Source: CADEDV01 sp964437415 (GTDB lineage: Bacteria > Bacteroidota > Bacteroidia > Chitinophagales > Chitinophagaceae). Taken from it: a stretch of DNA of 64,000 bases. Location: positions 62,001-126,000 of the forward strand of contig CAYTGN010000002.1 in NCBI GenBank assembly GCA_964437415.1. Reading direction: 5' to 3'. The translations under genes and the position numbers were made by a program. Under the pieces are notes generated by a model. It was given only the letters and a program-made list of their open reading frames with translations. It was not told where the DNA came from and did no database searches. Of the stretch, positions 1 to 8,910 are shown in pieces (positions within the stretch are counted from its first letter, which is position 1; every line of letters starts with the position of its first letter).

Positions 1-2
1 GC

Positions 3-1724
3 ACCATGTGGGATGTGCTGAGTTGGGGAGGAGAAACCCAGGCACTGATCTATAACCCCAAAACAAAAAAAGTAATCGCTATAAATGCTCTTGGCGTGGC
101 ACCGACCGGCGCTACGGTTGAATTTTATAAAAGCAAGGGCTACGATTTTCCTCCTGAGTATGGCCCTTTGGCTGCTGTTACTCCCGGCACCCCGGGAGGC
201 ATTTGTCATATGCTTTCAGAATACGGGACAATGAGCCTGAAGCAGGTGCTGGCGCCAGCTATGGAACTGGCAGCCGGCTATCCTATCGAAGCACAGACAG
301 CTAATAGTATTGAAAGAAATAAAGCAAGGATCAAAGAATGGCCATACAGTAAAAAAGTGTTTTTACCTCATCTGGGTGAAAAAAGAGAAGCCCCGGAAGC
401 AGGAGAAATATTTGTGCAAAAAGATTTACTTGCTACTCTCACAAAAATGGTGGAAGCAGAGCAGCAGGCTTTGAAGGAGGGTAAGAACAGGAAGCAGGCT
501 ATTATGGCCGCTTTTGATCGTTTTTATAAAGGCGATATAGCAAAAGAATTTGTAAGAGGGTGCCAGGAACAGGGAGGATTGATAACTATGAATGACCTGG
601 CCAACTGGAAACCCATTGAAGAGGAACCGATGAAAGTGAGCTACAAAGGGATTGATGTTTACAAATTGCAGCAGTGGACACAAGGGCCGGTGCTGTTGCA
701 GGCGCTAAATATCCTGGAGAATTTTGATCTGAAAGCAATGAAGTATAACAGCGCAAAATATATTCATACTGTTTACCAGGCCATGAATCTTGCGTTTGCA
801 GACAGGGACTTTTATTATGGCGATCCCTATTTTGTCCCCGCGGAACCGATGAAAGGATTGCTCAGCAAGGAATATGCAAAGCAAAGGGCTGCTCTGATCG
901 GTTTTGAAAAAAATAATCCTGCTATCGGCCCAGGTGACCCATACCTGTTTGAGGGGAAAACTAATCCCTACATTGAATTGCTGAAAAAAAGAGGCTATGA
1001 GCAGGACAGTTCAAAAAGAAATTTTGTTCCCACTCATGATATGGGATTGATAAACGACATTAATAGCGGCGAAGGATTTGCACTCAACAGTTTGCCGGTT
1101 GATGATGAATACATGGACAGGTTATGGAGGGGTACCACTACCGTTGAGGCTGCAGACAAGGAAGGCTGGGTGGTCTCTATCACCCCAAGTGGTGGTTGGT
1201 TGCCTGCCTGCATTGCAGGAAACACCGGGGTTGGTATGAGCCAGCGAATCCAAAGTTTTGTATTGGACGAAACCCTGAACCCGTTCAATGTGGTTGAACC
1301 CGGAAAGAGGCCAAGAGTTACACTTACTCCATCGCTTGCATTAAAAGATGGTAAGCCATACTTATCTTTTGCTGTACAGGGTGGCGACACACAAGACCAA
1401 AACCTGTTGCAATTTTTCCTGAACGTGGTAGAATTTGGCATGAATGTGCAACAAGCTACAGAAGCAGCCAATATCAACAGCAACCAGTTATGGTTGTCTC
1501 TCGGCGGAACTAAAACAGACGACAGAAAACCAAGACCAGGAAGTATTTTAGTCAGCCGTGATACGCCGGAATCTGTAAGAGAAGAATTAAAAAAGATGGG
1601 CTATACCATTCAATTGGGTAATCGCACCAGCGGCCCCATCAATGCTATTTTCTTCGATTGGAAACATGGCAGCCTTTGGGGTGGCAGCAGCAATAATGGC
1701 GAGGACTATGGGATAGGCTGGTAA
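3..1724 (+). CDS. Gamma-glutamyltransferase family protein (5' end outside window)
   Basis: The visible part is an N-terminal-nucleophile gamma-glutamyltranspeptidase, a family that cleaves gamma-glutamyl bonds (for example in glutathione) in the periplasm and matures by self-cleavage. Counting from the first ATG at base 6, the segment GTTTVEAAD near residues 376-384 aligns with the TTHYSVVD autoprocessing site of E. coli GGT, which makes Thr377 the likely nucleophile. The region before it is the large subunit and the ~195 residues after it the small subunit. The frame is open to the window edge, and the usual N-terminal export signal and first large-subunit motifs are missing, so the true start lies upstream. 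The family call is strong; the substrate (glutathione, a cephalosporin-like amide or another gamma-glutamyl compound) cannot be told. Confidence 0.9.
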   Translation, partial: TMWDVLSWGGETQALIYNPKTKKVIAINALGVAPTGATVEFYKSKGYDFPPEYGPLAAVTPGTPGGICHMLSEYGTMSLKQVLAPAMELAAGYPIEAQTANSIERNKARIKEWPYSKKVFLPHLGEKREAPEAGEIFVQKDLLATLTKMVEAEQQALKEGKNRKQAIMAAFDRFYKGDIAKEFVRGCQEQGGLITMNDLANWKPIEEEPMKVSYKGIDVYKLQQWTQGPVLLQALNILENFDLKAMKYNSAKYIHTVYQAMNLAFADRDFYYGDPYFVPAEPMKGLLSKEYAKQRAALIGFEKNNPAIGPGDPYLFEGKTNPYIELLKKRGYEQDSSKRNFVPTHDMGLINDINSGEGFALNSLPVDDEYMDRLWRGTTTVEAADKEGWVVSITPSGGWLPACIAGNTGVGMSQRIQSFVLDETLNPFNVVEPGKRPRVTLTPSLALKDGKPYLSFAVQGGDTQDQNLLQFFLNVVEFGMNVQQATEAANINSNQLWLSLGGTKTDDRKPRPGSILVSRDTPESVREELKKMGYTIQLGNRTSGPINAIFFDWKHGSLWGGSSNNGEDYGIGW

Positions 1725-1748
1725 CCACTTCATGTATCAGGTATTTCT

Positions 1749-1780
1749 GAGGAGCATCAGTTTTTCAACTGATGCTCCTC
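1749..1780 (+). terminator. Hairpin terminator after the GGT gene
   Basis: A perfect 14-bp inverted repeat (1749-1762 with 1767-1780) encloses a 4-base loop and starts 24 bases after the GGT stop. The U-tract is poor, so termination is likely but not certain. Confidence 0.7.
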
Positions 1781-1847
1781 ATCGTTTCTGGGGTAATAAA
1801 TTTTAATTTTTGCACAACCTCATCAGCAAACAATAAAATCTTTGGTT

Positions 1848-2249
1848 ATGAAACTCAGCGTACTGCAATCCAAAACAATCCATGATCTGCAGGGAGAATT
1901 TTCTGCATACTATCCTTATCTGAAGATCGAGTTCTTTGAAAAAGCTCACAAACCTGAGCAGGGTTCAATGGGTGCAATGCAGTATCCCCGCACCATGAAA
2001 CTGGGAGAACTTAGTCCTTTATTGAATGAGGGAGAGATCAGTATTGCGTTGTCTGTGATTACCTCGCAGTTTGAGCAAATATTTCATCAGGAATTCGGTT
2101 TGAATGCCCAGGTGTTTCGCAATATGGCCGGTACCTGGATTCAAACCACCAGCAGCGACCACCTTTCCCTGGCAGAACAAAATGAATTGGGAAGGGAAGC
2201 GGCCCATCGTAATCGCCCCACTCAGCGGATTGAAGACAGCAAGTATTAA
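1848..2249 (+). CDS. Conserved-looking protein of unknown function (133 aa)
   Basis: I do not recognise this protein. It is a soluble mixed alpha/beta sequence with no signal peptide or membrane segment and a polar, charged C-terminus (ending EDSKY). The ATG at 1848 is preferred over an in-frame TTG two codons upstream. It stands alone between two hairpins, so it is probably a single-gene transcript. Even codon use, a clean start and its own terminator support a real gene; no function is proposed. Confidence 0.7.
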   Translation: MKLSVLQSKTIHDLQGEFSAYYPYLKIEFFEKAHKPEQGSMGAMQYPRTMKLGELSPLLNEGEISIALSVITSQFEQIFHQEFGLNAQVFRNMAGTWIQTTSSDHLSLAEQNELGREAAHRNRPTQRIEDSKY

Positions 2250-2282
2250 AAATCAATACAGATAAAATACTAATACAAAAGA

Positions 2283-2313
2283 AAAGCCCCGTTTGAATGA
2301 TCAACGGGGCTTT
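2283..2313. terminator. Bidirectional terminator
   Basis: An 11-bp perfect stem (2283-2293 with 2303-2313; core GCCCCG/CGGGGC) is flanked by A's on the left and T's on the right. It lies between the convergent genes at 1848-2249 and 2334-3566 and can stop both. Confidence 0.85.
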
Positions 2314-2333
2314 CAGTATCTTTTATAATATAA

Positions 2334-3566
2334 TTATTGCTTCAGTATCTTTCTTGTCTGCATTTTTTCGCCATCAAAATAACTCAGGTAATATACCCCA
2401 GTGGGGTATTGGCTGATGTCAATTGTCAGGCTCATACCTGTTGCCATTCTCCGCAAGAGTTCTTTACCGGAAGCATCCATTAACCGCAGCACTTCATTGT
2501 TCCTCATACCACTGACAGTAAACACATCCTTAACAGGATTCGGGAATATTTCAAACGGCTGAATACCGGAAGATGTGATCTTAACAATACCGGAATATTT
2601 AAATGAGCCGTCTGCATCAACCATTTTCAGGCGATAAAAACTTGTTCCACTGAGCGGCTGCGCATCATCGAATGTGTAATTATTCCTGGTAGCAAGATTC
2701 CTGGCAGACACCAGACCGATGTTGCTGAAGTTGCGTCCGTCAGCGCTGCGCTGCAGTTCAAAATATCCTGCATTGCTCTCACTCTCTGTGCTCCACTTCA
2801 GTTGCACAGCATTTAATTGTTTGCTGGCAGAAAAATCAATGAGTCGTAAGGGAAGGATGAGAGCACAAATATTATCCCATTCAGCGGCTACTTCCAGGTT
2901 AGAAGAAACCGTGGGGCTGATTGACAAATATTTAATACTGCCGGACCCGGCTTCACAGCCGAATGCCGCATCATCCCGGAAAAAAGTAATGGGAGTAGTA
3001 GAGGTAGTGGGTACATATAGCCCTGCGTTATCATCATAAGTGTAAACCGGGTCGCCATCAACATATATCTCCACTTCATCGGTTGCGCCATTTCGAATTA
3101 GCGTAATAAGGAAATATTGATTGGCAATAAATCCCCCGGGGCATGTTCCCACCGGACCATCGGTTGCAATGAATATACAGTCATCAGAATAATAAAAACC
3201 ATTGTCTTCAGCTCCATCAGAAAAGTCAATAAGGCGTTGAAAACCGGTAAGTGCATCAAACTCAACCAGCATGTGAATAGTATAAGTGTCGCCTATAAGG
3301 TTGCTGTTGGGGAAAGAAAGCCCACCCCATTGATTGAAATTAAAAACTGTTCTGGGGCTAGCGCCACACACACCATCAGACGTGGTTATCGTCACATCGC
3401 TGTAAGTACCGGGATCAACAGAGCCGCAAACTAAATCAGCAACTTCAACAAGCGTTGGGCCGCCGGTTGACGAGATCAGGCTATTGTTAAAGTTGTAGCG
3501 ATAAGGTTGAGCATTCATGCCTGAGGCAAAACTCATAAGCATGATGAATAGTAAAACTCTTCTCAT
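2334..3566 (-). CDS. T9SS type A sorting domain protein with LamG/ConA-like domain
   Basis: This is a secreted cell-surface or extracellular protein of 410 residues. A signal peptide (MRRVLLFIMLMSFASGMNAQ) is followed by a concanavalin A/LamG-like beta-sandwich (about 20-225) with several Cys. Next comes an FN3-like module starting at LPLRLIDFSA, with ELQRSADGRNFSNIG. The C-terminal sorting domain (about 340-410) carries IFPNPVKD and ISQYPTGVYYLSYF and ends in KILKQ, as in type A domains recognised by the type IX secretion system. The same middle module recurs in the protein at 5719-6828. The ligand is unknown; polysaccharide or adhesive binding is inference. Confidence 0.85.
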   Translation of the reverse strand: MRRVLLFIMLMSFASGMNAQPYRYNFNNSLISSTGGPTLVEVADLVCGSVDPGTYSDVTITTSDGVCGASPRTVFNFNQWGGLSFPNSNLIGDTYTIHMLVEFDALTGFQRLIDFSDGAEDNGFYYSDDCIFIATDGPVGTCPGGFIANQYFLITLIRNGATDEVEIYVDGDPVYTYDDNAGLYVPTTSTTPITFFRDDAAFGCEAGSGSIKYLSISPTVSSNLEVAAEWDNICALILPLRLIDFSASKQLNAVQLKWSTESESNAGYFELQRSADGRNFSNIGLVSARNLATRNNYTFDDAQPLSGTSFYRLKMVDADGSFKYSGIVKITSSGIQPFEIFPNPVKDVFTVSGMRNNEVLRLMDASGKELLRRMATGMSLTIDISQYPTGVYYLSYFDGEKMQTRKILKQ

Positions 3567-3711
3567 AAAGTTAACGTTTAAAGATTTGAATTAGAGATCC
3601 GTCCTTGTGTTTATAAAAGTAAGTATTTAAACGAAATCAAAATCAAAATGTGAATATATTATCGTCATTTTTTTGCCTGGCTGTACCCGTTAAACCTAGC
3701 CTGACAATCCC

Positions 3712-3719
3712 TAACTTTG
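3712..3719 (+). promoter_or_regulatory. -7 box (TAACTTTG) upstream of thiolase
   Basis: The sequence matches the Bacteroidota -7 consensus TAnnTTTG 23 bases before the chosen thiolase start. No clear -33 TTTG is seen at the expected spacing, so this is tentative. Confidence 0.4.
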
Positions 3720-3742
3720 CAACTCAATTTGGTCATGTTACT

Positions 3743-4924
3743 ATGAGAGAAGTAGTTGTAATATCAGCAGTTCGCACCCCCTTTGGAAGTTTTGGCGGAA
3801 GCCTAAAATCATTATCTGCTACCCAGTTAGGTGCCGAAGCTATAAGGGGAGCTTTACAAAAGGCAGAGCTTCAGCCTGTCCTTGTCCAGGATGTATTAAT
3901 GGGATGTGTTTTACAGGCCAACCTTGGTCAGGCGCCGGCCAGGCAAGCCGCCAAATTTGCCGGGTTGCCCGACACTGTTAATTGCACGACTGTAAATAAA
4001 GTTTGCGCCAGCGGCATGAAAGCCATCGCCCAGGCTGCCCAAAGTATACTGTTAGGCGATACAGAGATAGTTGTTGCCGGGGGAATGGAAAGCATGAGCA
4101 ATGTTCCTTTTTATGCTGATTCGGTTCGCTGGGGTAATAAATATGGTAACACAACTTTAATTGACGGGCTAGCCAAAGATGGCCTTACCGATGTTTATGA
4201 TGGCAAGGCAATGGGCAATGCAGCTGAACTCTGTGCCCGGGAATGTGGCATTAGCCGGGAAGACCAGGATGCATTTGCTATTGAAAGCTACAAACGCAGC
4301 CAGGCTGCGTGGGAAATCGGAAAATTTGAAAATGAAGTTATTCCGGTGCAGATACCTCAGCGAAAAGGTGAACCCATTACTGTCGCAAAGGATGAAGAAC
4401 CCTGGAATGTAAAATTTGAAAAAATACCTTCCCTGAATCCCGCCTTTCAAAAAGATGGAACAGTGACGGCTGCCAATGCTTCCACTATGAACGATGGGGC
4501 TGCTGCGTTGGTACTGATGAGTGCCGACAAAGCAAAAGAACTGGGTTTGAAACCAATTGCCAGAATCCTTTCTTACGCAGATGCCGAGCAGGCACCGGAA
4601 TGGTTTACAACAACTCCTTCATTGGCTGTGCCATTAGCCGTTGCAAAAGCAGGTCTCCAAATGAGTGACGTTGAATACTGGGAGTTAAATGAAGCTTTCG
4701 CTGTAGTAGGTATTGAAAACACAAGGCGGATGAAATTAGCCCCTTCTAAAGTGAATGTGCACGGTGGGGCTGTGTCAATCGGGCACCCACTTGGAGCCAG
4801 TGGGGCCAGGATTATTGTTACACTCATCAATGTGCTGAAAACAAACAATGCCAAATACGGCACTGCTGGAATCTGCAACGGGGGTGGCGGTGCTTCGGCG
4901 ATGGTTATTGAAAATATCTCATAA
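3743..4924 (+). CDS. Acetyl-CoA C-acyltransferase (thiolase)
   Basis: Thiolase of 393 residues, which joins or cleaves acyl-CoA and acetyl-CoA in beta-oxidation or acetoacetyl-CoA metabolism in the cytoplasm. The N-terminus VVISAVRTPFGSFGG is typical. The nucleophile is Cys88 in VNKVCASGMKA, the catalytic His is His348 in GHPLGASG, the second Cys is Cys378 in CNGGGGAS, and NEAFAVV is present. The frame stays open upstream to 3650, but those 31 codons look non-thiolase; starting at 3743 gives the family's usual length and places a TAnnTTTG box just upstream. No other fatty-acid genes are adjacent, so I cannot choose between a degradative (FadA) and a biosynthetic (AtoB/PhaA) role. Confidence 0.95.
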   Translation: MREVVVISAVRTPFGSFGGSLKSLSATQLGAEAIRGALQKAELQPVLVQDVLMGCVLQANLGQAPARQAAKFAGLPDTVNCTTVNKVCASGMKAIAQAAQSILLGDTEIVVAGGMESMSNVPFYADSVRWGNKYGNTTLIDGLAKDGLTDVYDGKAMGNAAELCARECGISREDQDAFAIESYKRSQAAWEIGKFENEVIPVQIPQRKGEPITVAKDEEPWNVKFEKIPSLNPAFQKDGTVTAANASTMNDGAAALVLMSADKAKELGLKPIARILSYADAEQAPEWFTTTPSLAVPLAVAKAGLQMSDVEYWELNEAFAVVGIENTRRMKLAPSKVNVHGGAVSIGHPLGASGARIIVTLINVLKTNNAKYGTAGICNGGGGASAMVIENIS

Positions 4925-4958
4925 GTAAAAAACGATTTTTTGAATAAACCTATTGAAG

Positions 4959-5672
4959 ATGAAATTCATCATTTCCCTTGTCTCTCTTAGCCTTCTTACC
5001 TTAGCTTTCACTGTAAAGGAGAATGTGGTCAGCAATATTGAGGGGGCCTGGCAAAACACTGATGGGGACAAAATACAAGTGCTTATCTGCAAGGATGATT
5101 ATTTAACTTTCAGTTCATATGACATTAAAAGCAAAAAATTCTATCGTTCATTTGGAGGCAGTTTTTCAGTATCAGGCGACCAGGTTCATGCCCAAATAGA
5201 ATTTGATACAGAAGTAAAAGAACAAATCGGTCAACACCTGCATTACAGGTTTAAAGAAGAATCAGATGTGCTGAGTATAAATATATCCGGTGTTGAAGCA
5301 AAATGGAACCGGGTTGATGATGGTTCGGACAACCTTGCCGGAAACTGGAGAATCACCGGAAGAATGCAAAACGGCAATATGAATGTGATTCAGAGAGCCG
5401 ACAGAAAAACACTAAAAATCCTTTCCGGCACCCGGTTTCAATGGATGGCGATCAATCCCAAAACAAAAGAATTTTTCGGAACAGGCGGAGGCACCTACAC
5501 GTTCAAAGATGGTAAATACACCGAGAATATTGAATTCTTTTCAAGGGACAGTTCAAGGGTGGGAGCTTCACTCAGTTTTGATGGCAGTGTCAACGGAAAT
5601 GTCTGGACACACAAAGGGCTTAGTTCAAGAGGTGATCCTATACACGAAGAATGGACAAGAGAAACAAACTAA
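4959..5672 (+). CDS. Secreted protein with two lipocalin-like repeats, function unknown
   Basis: A 237-residue exported protein; the signal peptide begins MKFIISLVSLSLLTLAFT. The mature part holds two similar halves, each starting with a GxW motif: IEGAWQNTDGDKIQVL near residue 29 and LAGNWRITGRMQNGN near 127. Each half continues with a Phe/Gly-rich strand (FYRSFGGSFSV; EFFGTGGGTYTF) and an acidic strand. This looks like a tandem of small beta-barrels of the kind annotated as lipocalin-like or DUF4488-like in Bacteroidota; that assignment is by appearance only. The ATG at 4959 is preferred over a TTG at 4953. It starts 34 bases after the thiolase and may be co-transcribed. Confidence 0.7.
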   Translation: MKFIISLVSLSLLTLAFTVKENVVSNIEGAWQNTDGDKIQVLICKDDYLTFSSYDIKSKKFYRSFGGSFSVSGDQVHAQIEFDTEVKEQIGQHLHYRFKEESDVLSINISGVEAKWNRVDDGSDNLAGNWRITGRMQNGNMNVIQRADRKTLKILSGTRFQWMAINPKTKEFFGTGGGTYTFKDGKYTENIEFFSRDSSRVGASLSFDGSVNGNVWTHKGLSSRGDPIHEEWTRETN

Positions 5673-5718
5673 TTGCTGTTGTCCTTGTCCATCCAATAAT
5701 TTTTAAAAAGTATGGTCA

Positions 5719-6828
5719 TTATTTCACAACAAGTTTTCCTCTTCCTGTTGTGATACCATTTTCATTTTGAATGGAAAAAAATACAGTTCCTTTCTGCATT
5801 CGCAATGCTTCAGATGACAGGTAATTTCCGTTTGTGGAAACTGTGCCTGCCAGCAAACCATTTGCACTAAAAAACCTTACAATGAGACGTTCCTGGTTTG
5901 CATTTGCAATAGTCAATGTCTGGCCGGGACTTAATACAGTAGGCCAAAGGCTTACATTGCTTTTCCCTGTATAGTGGACCGTAAGAACCTGAGAGTGCTT
6001 TACATCACCGGGATTGTGACCTGTCATTCTTAAACGATAATAAGCAACTCCATGAACTGGTGATTGATCGGTGAACGAATAGGTAGTGTTGCTCATGCTG
6101 TTCCTGCTGGGAGTGCTGTTTATTGCTGCAAAGTTTCTTCCGTCGGTTGACCGCTGCACTTCGTAGTGACTCATATTGGTTTCCTCAACGGTTGTCCATT
6201 TCAGATGCACGGCATCATTTGTCTGGCTGGCTGTGAATGAGATTAGCCGAAGTGGCAAAATGAAAGCAAAATCATAAAAAACAGTGATGCGGATATGATC
6301 AATCCTGCCTGCAGTGCTGGCTCCTGTGACACTTCTTTGAGCTGCTATCGCCACACCAAACCCCGTGTTATTAACATCATTATTTGTCCATGCTTCACCC
6401 CACAGGTCACCTGCATTCCCATAGATCTGGTAAGCATCTGACATTGCGTAGCCGGCGCCAAAAGATTTTTCATTACTCCCAATAATTCCATTCTTGACAA
6501 TACGGATGCTGTAGTCTGCCGTTCGGGCATTTGGGTCAGCTCTTTCCACTTCCACTACTATTCCTGAAATTATCACACTGGGTGGGATAGAGAACCCAAA
6601 GTCAGTTGCAACAAGATAATCAGTATAAGCACCTGCTGCACCCGGTATACTGCCTGATGTTACATAACTGTTATCGCTGGAAGAAGCGTTGCCCGTATTC
6701 GACCAGGTGGCACTTGATCCGGGTATATTCACTACGGTAAAACTGCCGGGACTGTTCGGGCCATCTATTTGCGCTGAAAGAAAATCTGAAAGTGAAAGTA
6801 CAAGGGCAAGAAGTAAAAACTGTCTCAT
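5719..6828 (-). CDS. T9SS type A sorting domain-containing protein
   Basis: Secreted protein of 369 residues. The start at 6828 gives a clean signal peptide (MRQFLLLALVLSLSDFLSAQ); an upstream in-frame ATG would put charged residues before it. Residues 21-190 form a beta-rich domain with an invariant-looking IDGPNSPGSFTVVNIPGSS start. An FN3-like module then begins at LPLRLISFTASQ with EVQRSTDGRNFAAI, matching the module in the protein at 2334-3566. The last ~80 residues resemble a T9SS C-terminal domain but are less canonical (SLWPTVLSPGQTLTI, ending GRGKLVVK). The export route is well supported; the function is unknown. Confidence 0.8.
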   Translation of the reverse strand: MRQFLLLALVLSLSDFLSAQIDGPNSPGSFTVVNIPGSSATWSNTGNASSSDNSYVTSGSIPGAAGAYTDYLVATDFGFSIPPSVIISGIVVEVERADPNARTADYSIRIVKNGIIGSNEKSFGAGYAMSDAYQIYGNAGDLWGEAWTNNDVNNTGFGVAIAAQRSVTGASTAGRIDHIRITVFYDFAFILPLRLISFTASQTNDAVHLKWTTVEETNMSHYEVQRSTDGRNFAAINSTPSRNSMSNTTYSFTDQSPVHGVAYYRLRMTGHNPGDVKHSQVLTVHYTGKSNVSLWPTVLSPGQTLTIANANQERLIVRFFSANGLLAGTVSTNGNYLSSEALRMQKGTVFFSIQNENGITTGRGKLVVK

Positions 6829-7102
6829 GGTGGTTGTTTTCAAGGATGAATTAGCCTGCAAAAATTACTATTTGGCAGGGTATTTACAAGTTATCCACAG
6901 CAAATCTTAATTTTTGACATTTATCATCGTGCTTTTACAAAGTGTTATTACTAAATTGATTCTATAAACTCTTGTAAATGGGTTTTTAGTATTTTTAAAG
7001 TATTCTTTATTCGTTTATGAGCGGACTTAGTGTTTCTACTTAAAAAGATTTTTTCGGTTCAGGGCCGCTTCGTACTTTCAGATGAATTAAAAACCACCAA
7101 AT

Positions 7103-7783
7103 ATGAGACAAGTCACTTTGCTGCTTTTTTTTGCAGCGCTTATTCTTGGATTTAGTTGCAACAACAATAATTCTGCCGGAGGCGGCGGATGGTCTGCTGC
7201 AGACAAACGAAAAGGATTAAACGAATGCCTTACAGAAGTGAAAGGAAGATTAGATGCGACAACTGCAAAAAAGCTTTGTGATTGCGCACTGCAGAAAACA
7301 ATGAGGAAATATGATAGCTATGCTGCCGCTGAAAACTCTACAGAAGAGGAAGGAATTGCCATTGCGCAAAGTTGTATGGATGCCATACAGGGCGGCGGTG
7401 GCAATGATTTTGATGATGAGGACGATTTTGGGGATTTCAACAACAAAAAGAAAAAACAGGACGATTTTGAAGATGATAATTTTGACGACGATTTCGGAGA
7501 TGATTTCAGCGACCAGAAAGGAGGTGCCCGCTGGACAAGCCAGGAAAGACGGTCTTTTATCCAGGGTTGTGCAACAGCCCGCCGGCAGGCTGCCGGGGTT
7601 TCTGCAAAGGAAGCTAATGACTATTGTGATTGCATGACGGGCAAGATCGAAAGAAAATATTCATTCCGTGATGCAAACCGCATGACTGCACAGGATTTTC
7701 AAACCCGTGAATGGCAAAGTGCCATAACAGATTGTTCTGGCGGTGGCGGAGGAGGCCTGGATGATTTTGATGACGATTATTAA
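7103..7783 (+). CDS. Lipoprotein with duplicated Cys-rich domain and Asp/Phe-rich linker
   Basis: I do not recognise a named family. The 226-residue product starts with a signal peptide whose lipobox ends LGFSC, so Cys19 is the likely lipidated residue. Two copies of a ~60-residue domain follow: the first has LNECLTEV, LCDCALQKTMRKYDSY and AQSCMDA, the second has IQGCATAR, YCDCMTGKIERKYSFRDA and ITDCSGG. Both share Cys spacing and a CDC-x6-(R/E)KY core, so the gene arose by internal duplication. The linker (about 100-140) repeats DDF with Asp/Glu/Lys, and the C-terminus ends LDDFDDDY. Anchoring in the envelope is likely; Ca2+ or metal binding by the acidic stretches is speculation. Confidence 0.8.
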   Translation: MRQVTLLLFFAALILGFSCNNNNSAGGGGWSAADKRKGLNECLTEVKGRLDATTAKKLCDCALQKTMRKYDSYAAAENSTEEEGIAIAQSCMDAIQGGGGNDFDDEDDFGDFNNKKKKQDDFEDDNFDDDFGDDFSDQKGGARWTSQERRSFIQGCATARRQAAGVSAKEANDYCDCMTGKIERKYSFRDANRMTAQDFQTREWQSAITDCSGGGGGGLDDFDDDY

Positions 7784-7803
7784 TCTTGAAATACATTATT
7801 TTA

Positions 7804-7836
7804 TGCCGGTCACTCAGGCAGTGACCGGCATTTTCA
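7804..7836 (+). terminator. Intrinsic terminator
   Basis: A perfect 10-bp stem (TGCCGGTCAC with GTGACCGGCA) with a 7-base loop is followed by TTTTCATTTTT. It lies just after the lipoprotein gene and before pdhB. Confidence 0.85.
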
Positions 7837-7863
7837 TTTTTAGGTTTTATCCTGATGGTCACT

Positions 7864-7871
7864 TATTTTTG
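7864..7871 (+). promoter_or_regulatory. -7 box (TATTTTTG) upstream of pdhB
   Basis: A match to TAnnTTTG lies 26 bases before the pdhB start and directly after the preceding terminator, a sensible promoter position. No convincing -33 element is visible. Confidence 0.4.
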
Positions 7872-7897
7872 CCCTCTTTAAAAATCATATACTGATT

Positions 7898-8887
7898 ATG
7901 GCAAGATCAATTGCATTTCGTGAGGCTTTGCGTGAGGCGCTGAATGAAGAAATGAGGAGAGATGACCGTGTCTTTTTGATGGGAGAAGAGGTAGCAGAAT
8001 ACAACGGCGCCTATAAAGTGAGCCAGGGGATGCTTGCAGAATTTGGCCCAAAAAGAGTAATAGATACGCCAATTTCTGAGCTGGGATTTGCTGCTGTGGG
8101 GGTTGGAGCCGCTCAAAATGGTCTTCGCCCCGTGGTGGAATTCATGACCTGGAATTTTGCCGTTTTAGCCTTAGATCAAATTTTAAATACTGCCTCTAAA
8201 ATGCTGGCAATGAGTGGAGGTCAGATTTCTTGTCCTATCGTTTTCCGAGGCCCGAATGGATCTGCCGGTCAGTTAGGCGCACAGCACTCCACTGCCTTTG
8301 AAGCTTTGTATGCCAATATCCCCGGTCTCAAAGTGGTTTCTCCGAGCAATGGTTATGATGCCAAGGGACTGCTGAAACAGGCCATCCGTTATGAAGAAGA
8401 CCCAGTGATCTTTATGGAAAGTGAAGTGATGTATGGCGACAAAACTGAAGTGCCGGATGAAGAATATTACATTGAATTGGGCAAGGCAGATATTAAGAAA
8501 GCAGGTCGTGATGTGACAATTGTTTCATTTAATAAAATGATGAAAGTGGCTCTTGGTGCTGCATCCGAACTGGAAAAAGAAGGTATCAGCGCTGAAGTGA
8601 TTGATCTTCGCAGCATTCGTCCTTTAGACTGGCAAACAATCCTTGAAAGTGTGAAAAAGACAAACAGGCTGGTGATCGTAGAAGAACAATGGCCATTTGC
8701 ATCTGTGTCATCTGAGATCACTTACCGCATCCAGAAAGAAGGTTTTGATTACTTAGATGCTCCTATACGCCGTATTACTGCCGCCGATGCCCCTCTGCAC
8801 TATGCACCCAATCTTGTTGCTGCTGCATTGCCCGATGTTCCGAGAACTGTGAAGCTGGTAAAAGAGGTAATGTACCAACACAAATAG
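7898..8887 (+). CDS. pdhB: Pyruvate dehydrogenase E1 component subunit beta
   Basis: Transketolase-like beta subunit (329 aa) of the thiamine-diphosphate E1 enzyme, which decarboxylates pyruvate in the cytoplasmic pyruvate dehydrogenase complex. Recognisable segments are REALREALNEEMRRDD, FLMGEEVAEYNGAYKVSQG (with the Glu that activates thiamine diphosphate), DTPISELGFAAVGVGAA, AQHSTAFEALYANIPGLKVV and the C-terminal transketolase domain VSFNKMM through RRITAADAPLHYAP. The tract up to SQG and the AxxLPD ending fit pyruvate rather than branched-chain substrates. The alpha subunit is not in the window. Terminators on both sides indicate a single-gene transcript. Confidence 0.93.
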   Translation: MARSIAFREALREALNEEMRRDDRVFLMGEEVAEYNGAYKVSQGMLAEFGPKRVIDTPISELGFAAVGVGAAQNGLRPVVEFMTWNFAVLALDQILNTASKMLAMSGGQISCPIVFRGPNGSAGQLGAQHSTAFEALYANIPGLKVVSPSNGYDAKGLLKQAIRYEEDPVIFMESEVMYGDKTEVPDEEYYIELGKADIKKAGRDVTIVSFNKMMKVALGAASELEKEGISAEVIDLRSIRPLDWQTILESVKKTNRLVIVEEQWPFASVSSEITYRIQKEGFDYLDAPIRRITAADAPLHYAPNLVAAALPDVPRTVKLVKEVMYQHK

Positions 8888-8910
8888 TTGTTGTAAATAA
8901 TATTCGTTTT

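Noticed and set aside
3650..3742. 31-codon N-terminal extension of thiolase
   Set aside because: The extension has no thiolase similarity and covers the -7 box; the ATG at 3743 gives the family length.
6891..6899. Perfect DnaA box TTATCCACA in the gap before the lipoprotein gene
   Set aside because: It is a single copy without clustered partners, DNA-unwinding repeats or dnaA/dnaN neighbours, so an origin is not supported.
7311..7637. Overlapping plus-strand ORF (108 aa) within the lipoprotein gene
   Set aside because: It is a frame-shifted reading of the Asp-rich linker; its Met/Ile/Arg-rich sequence has no independent support.
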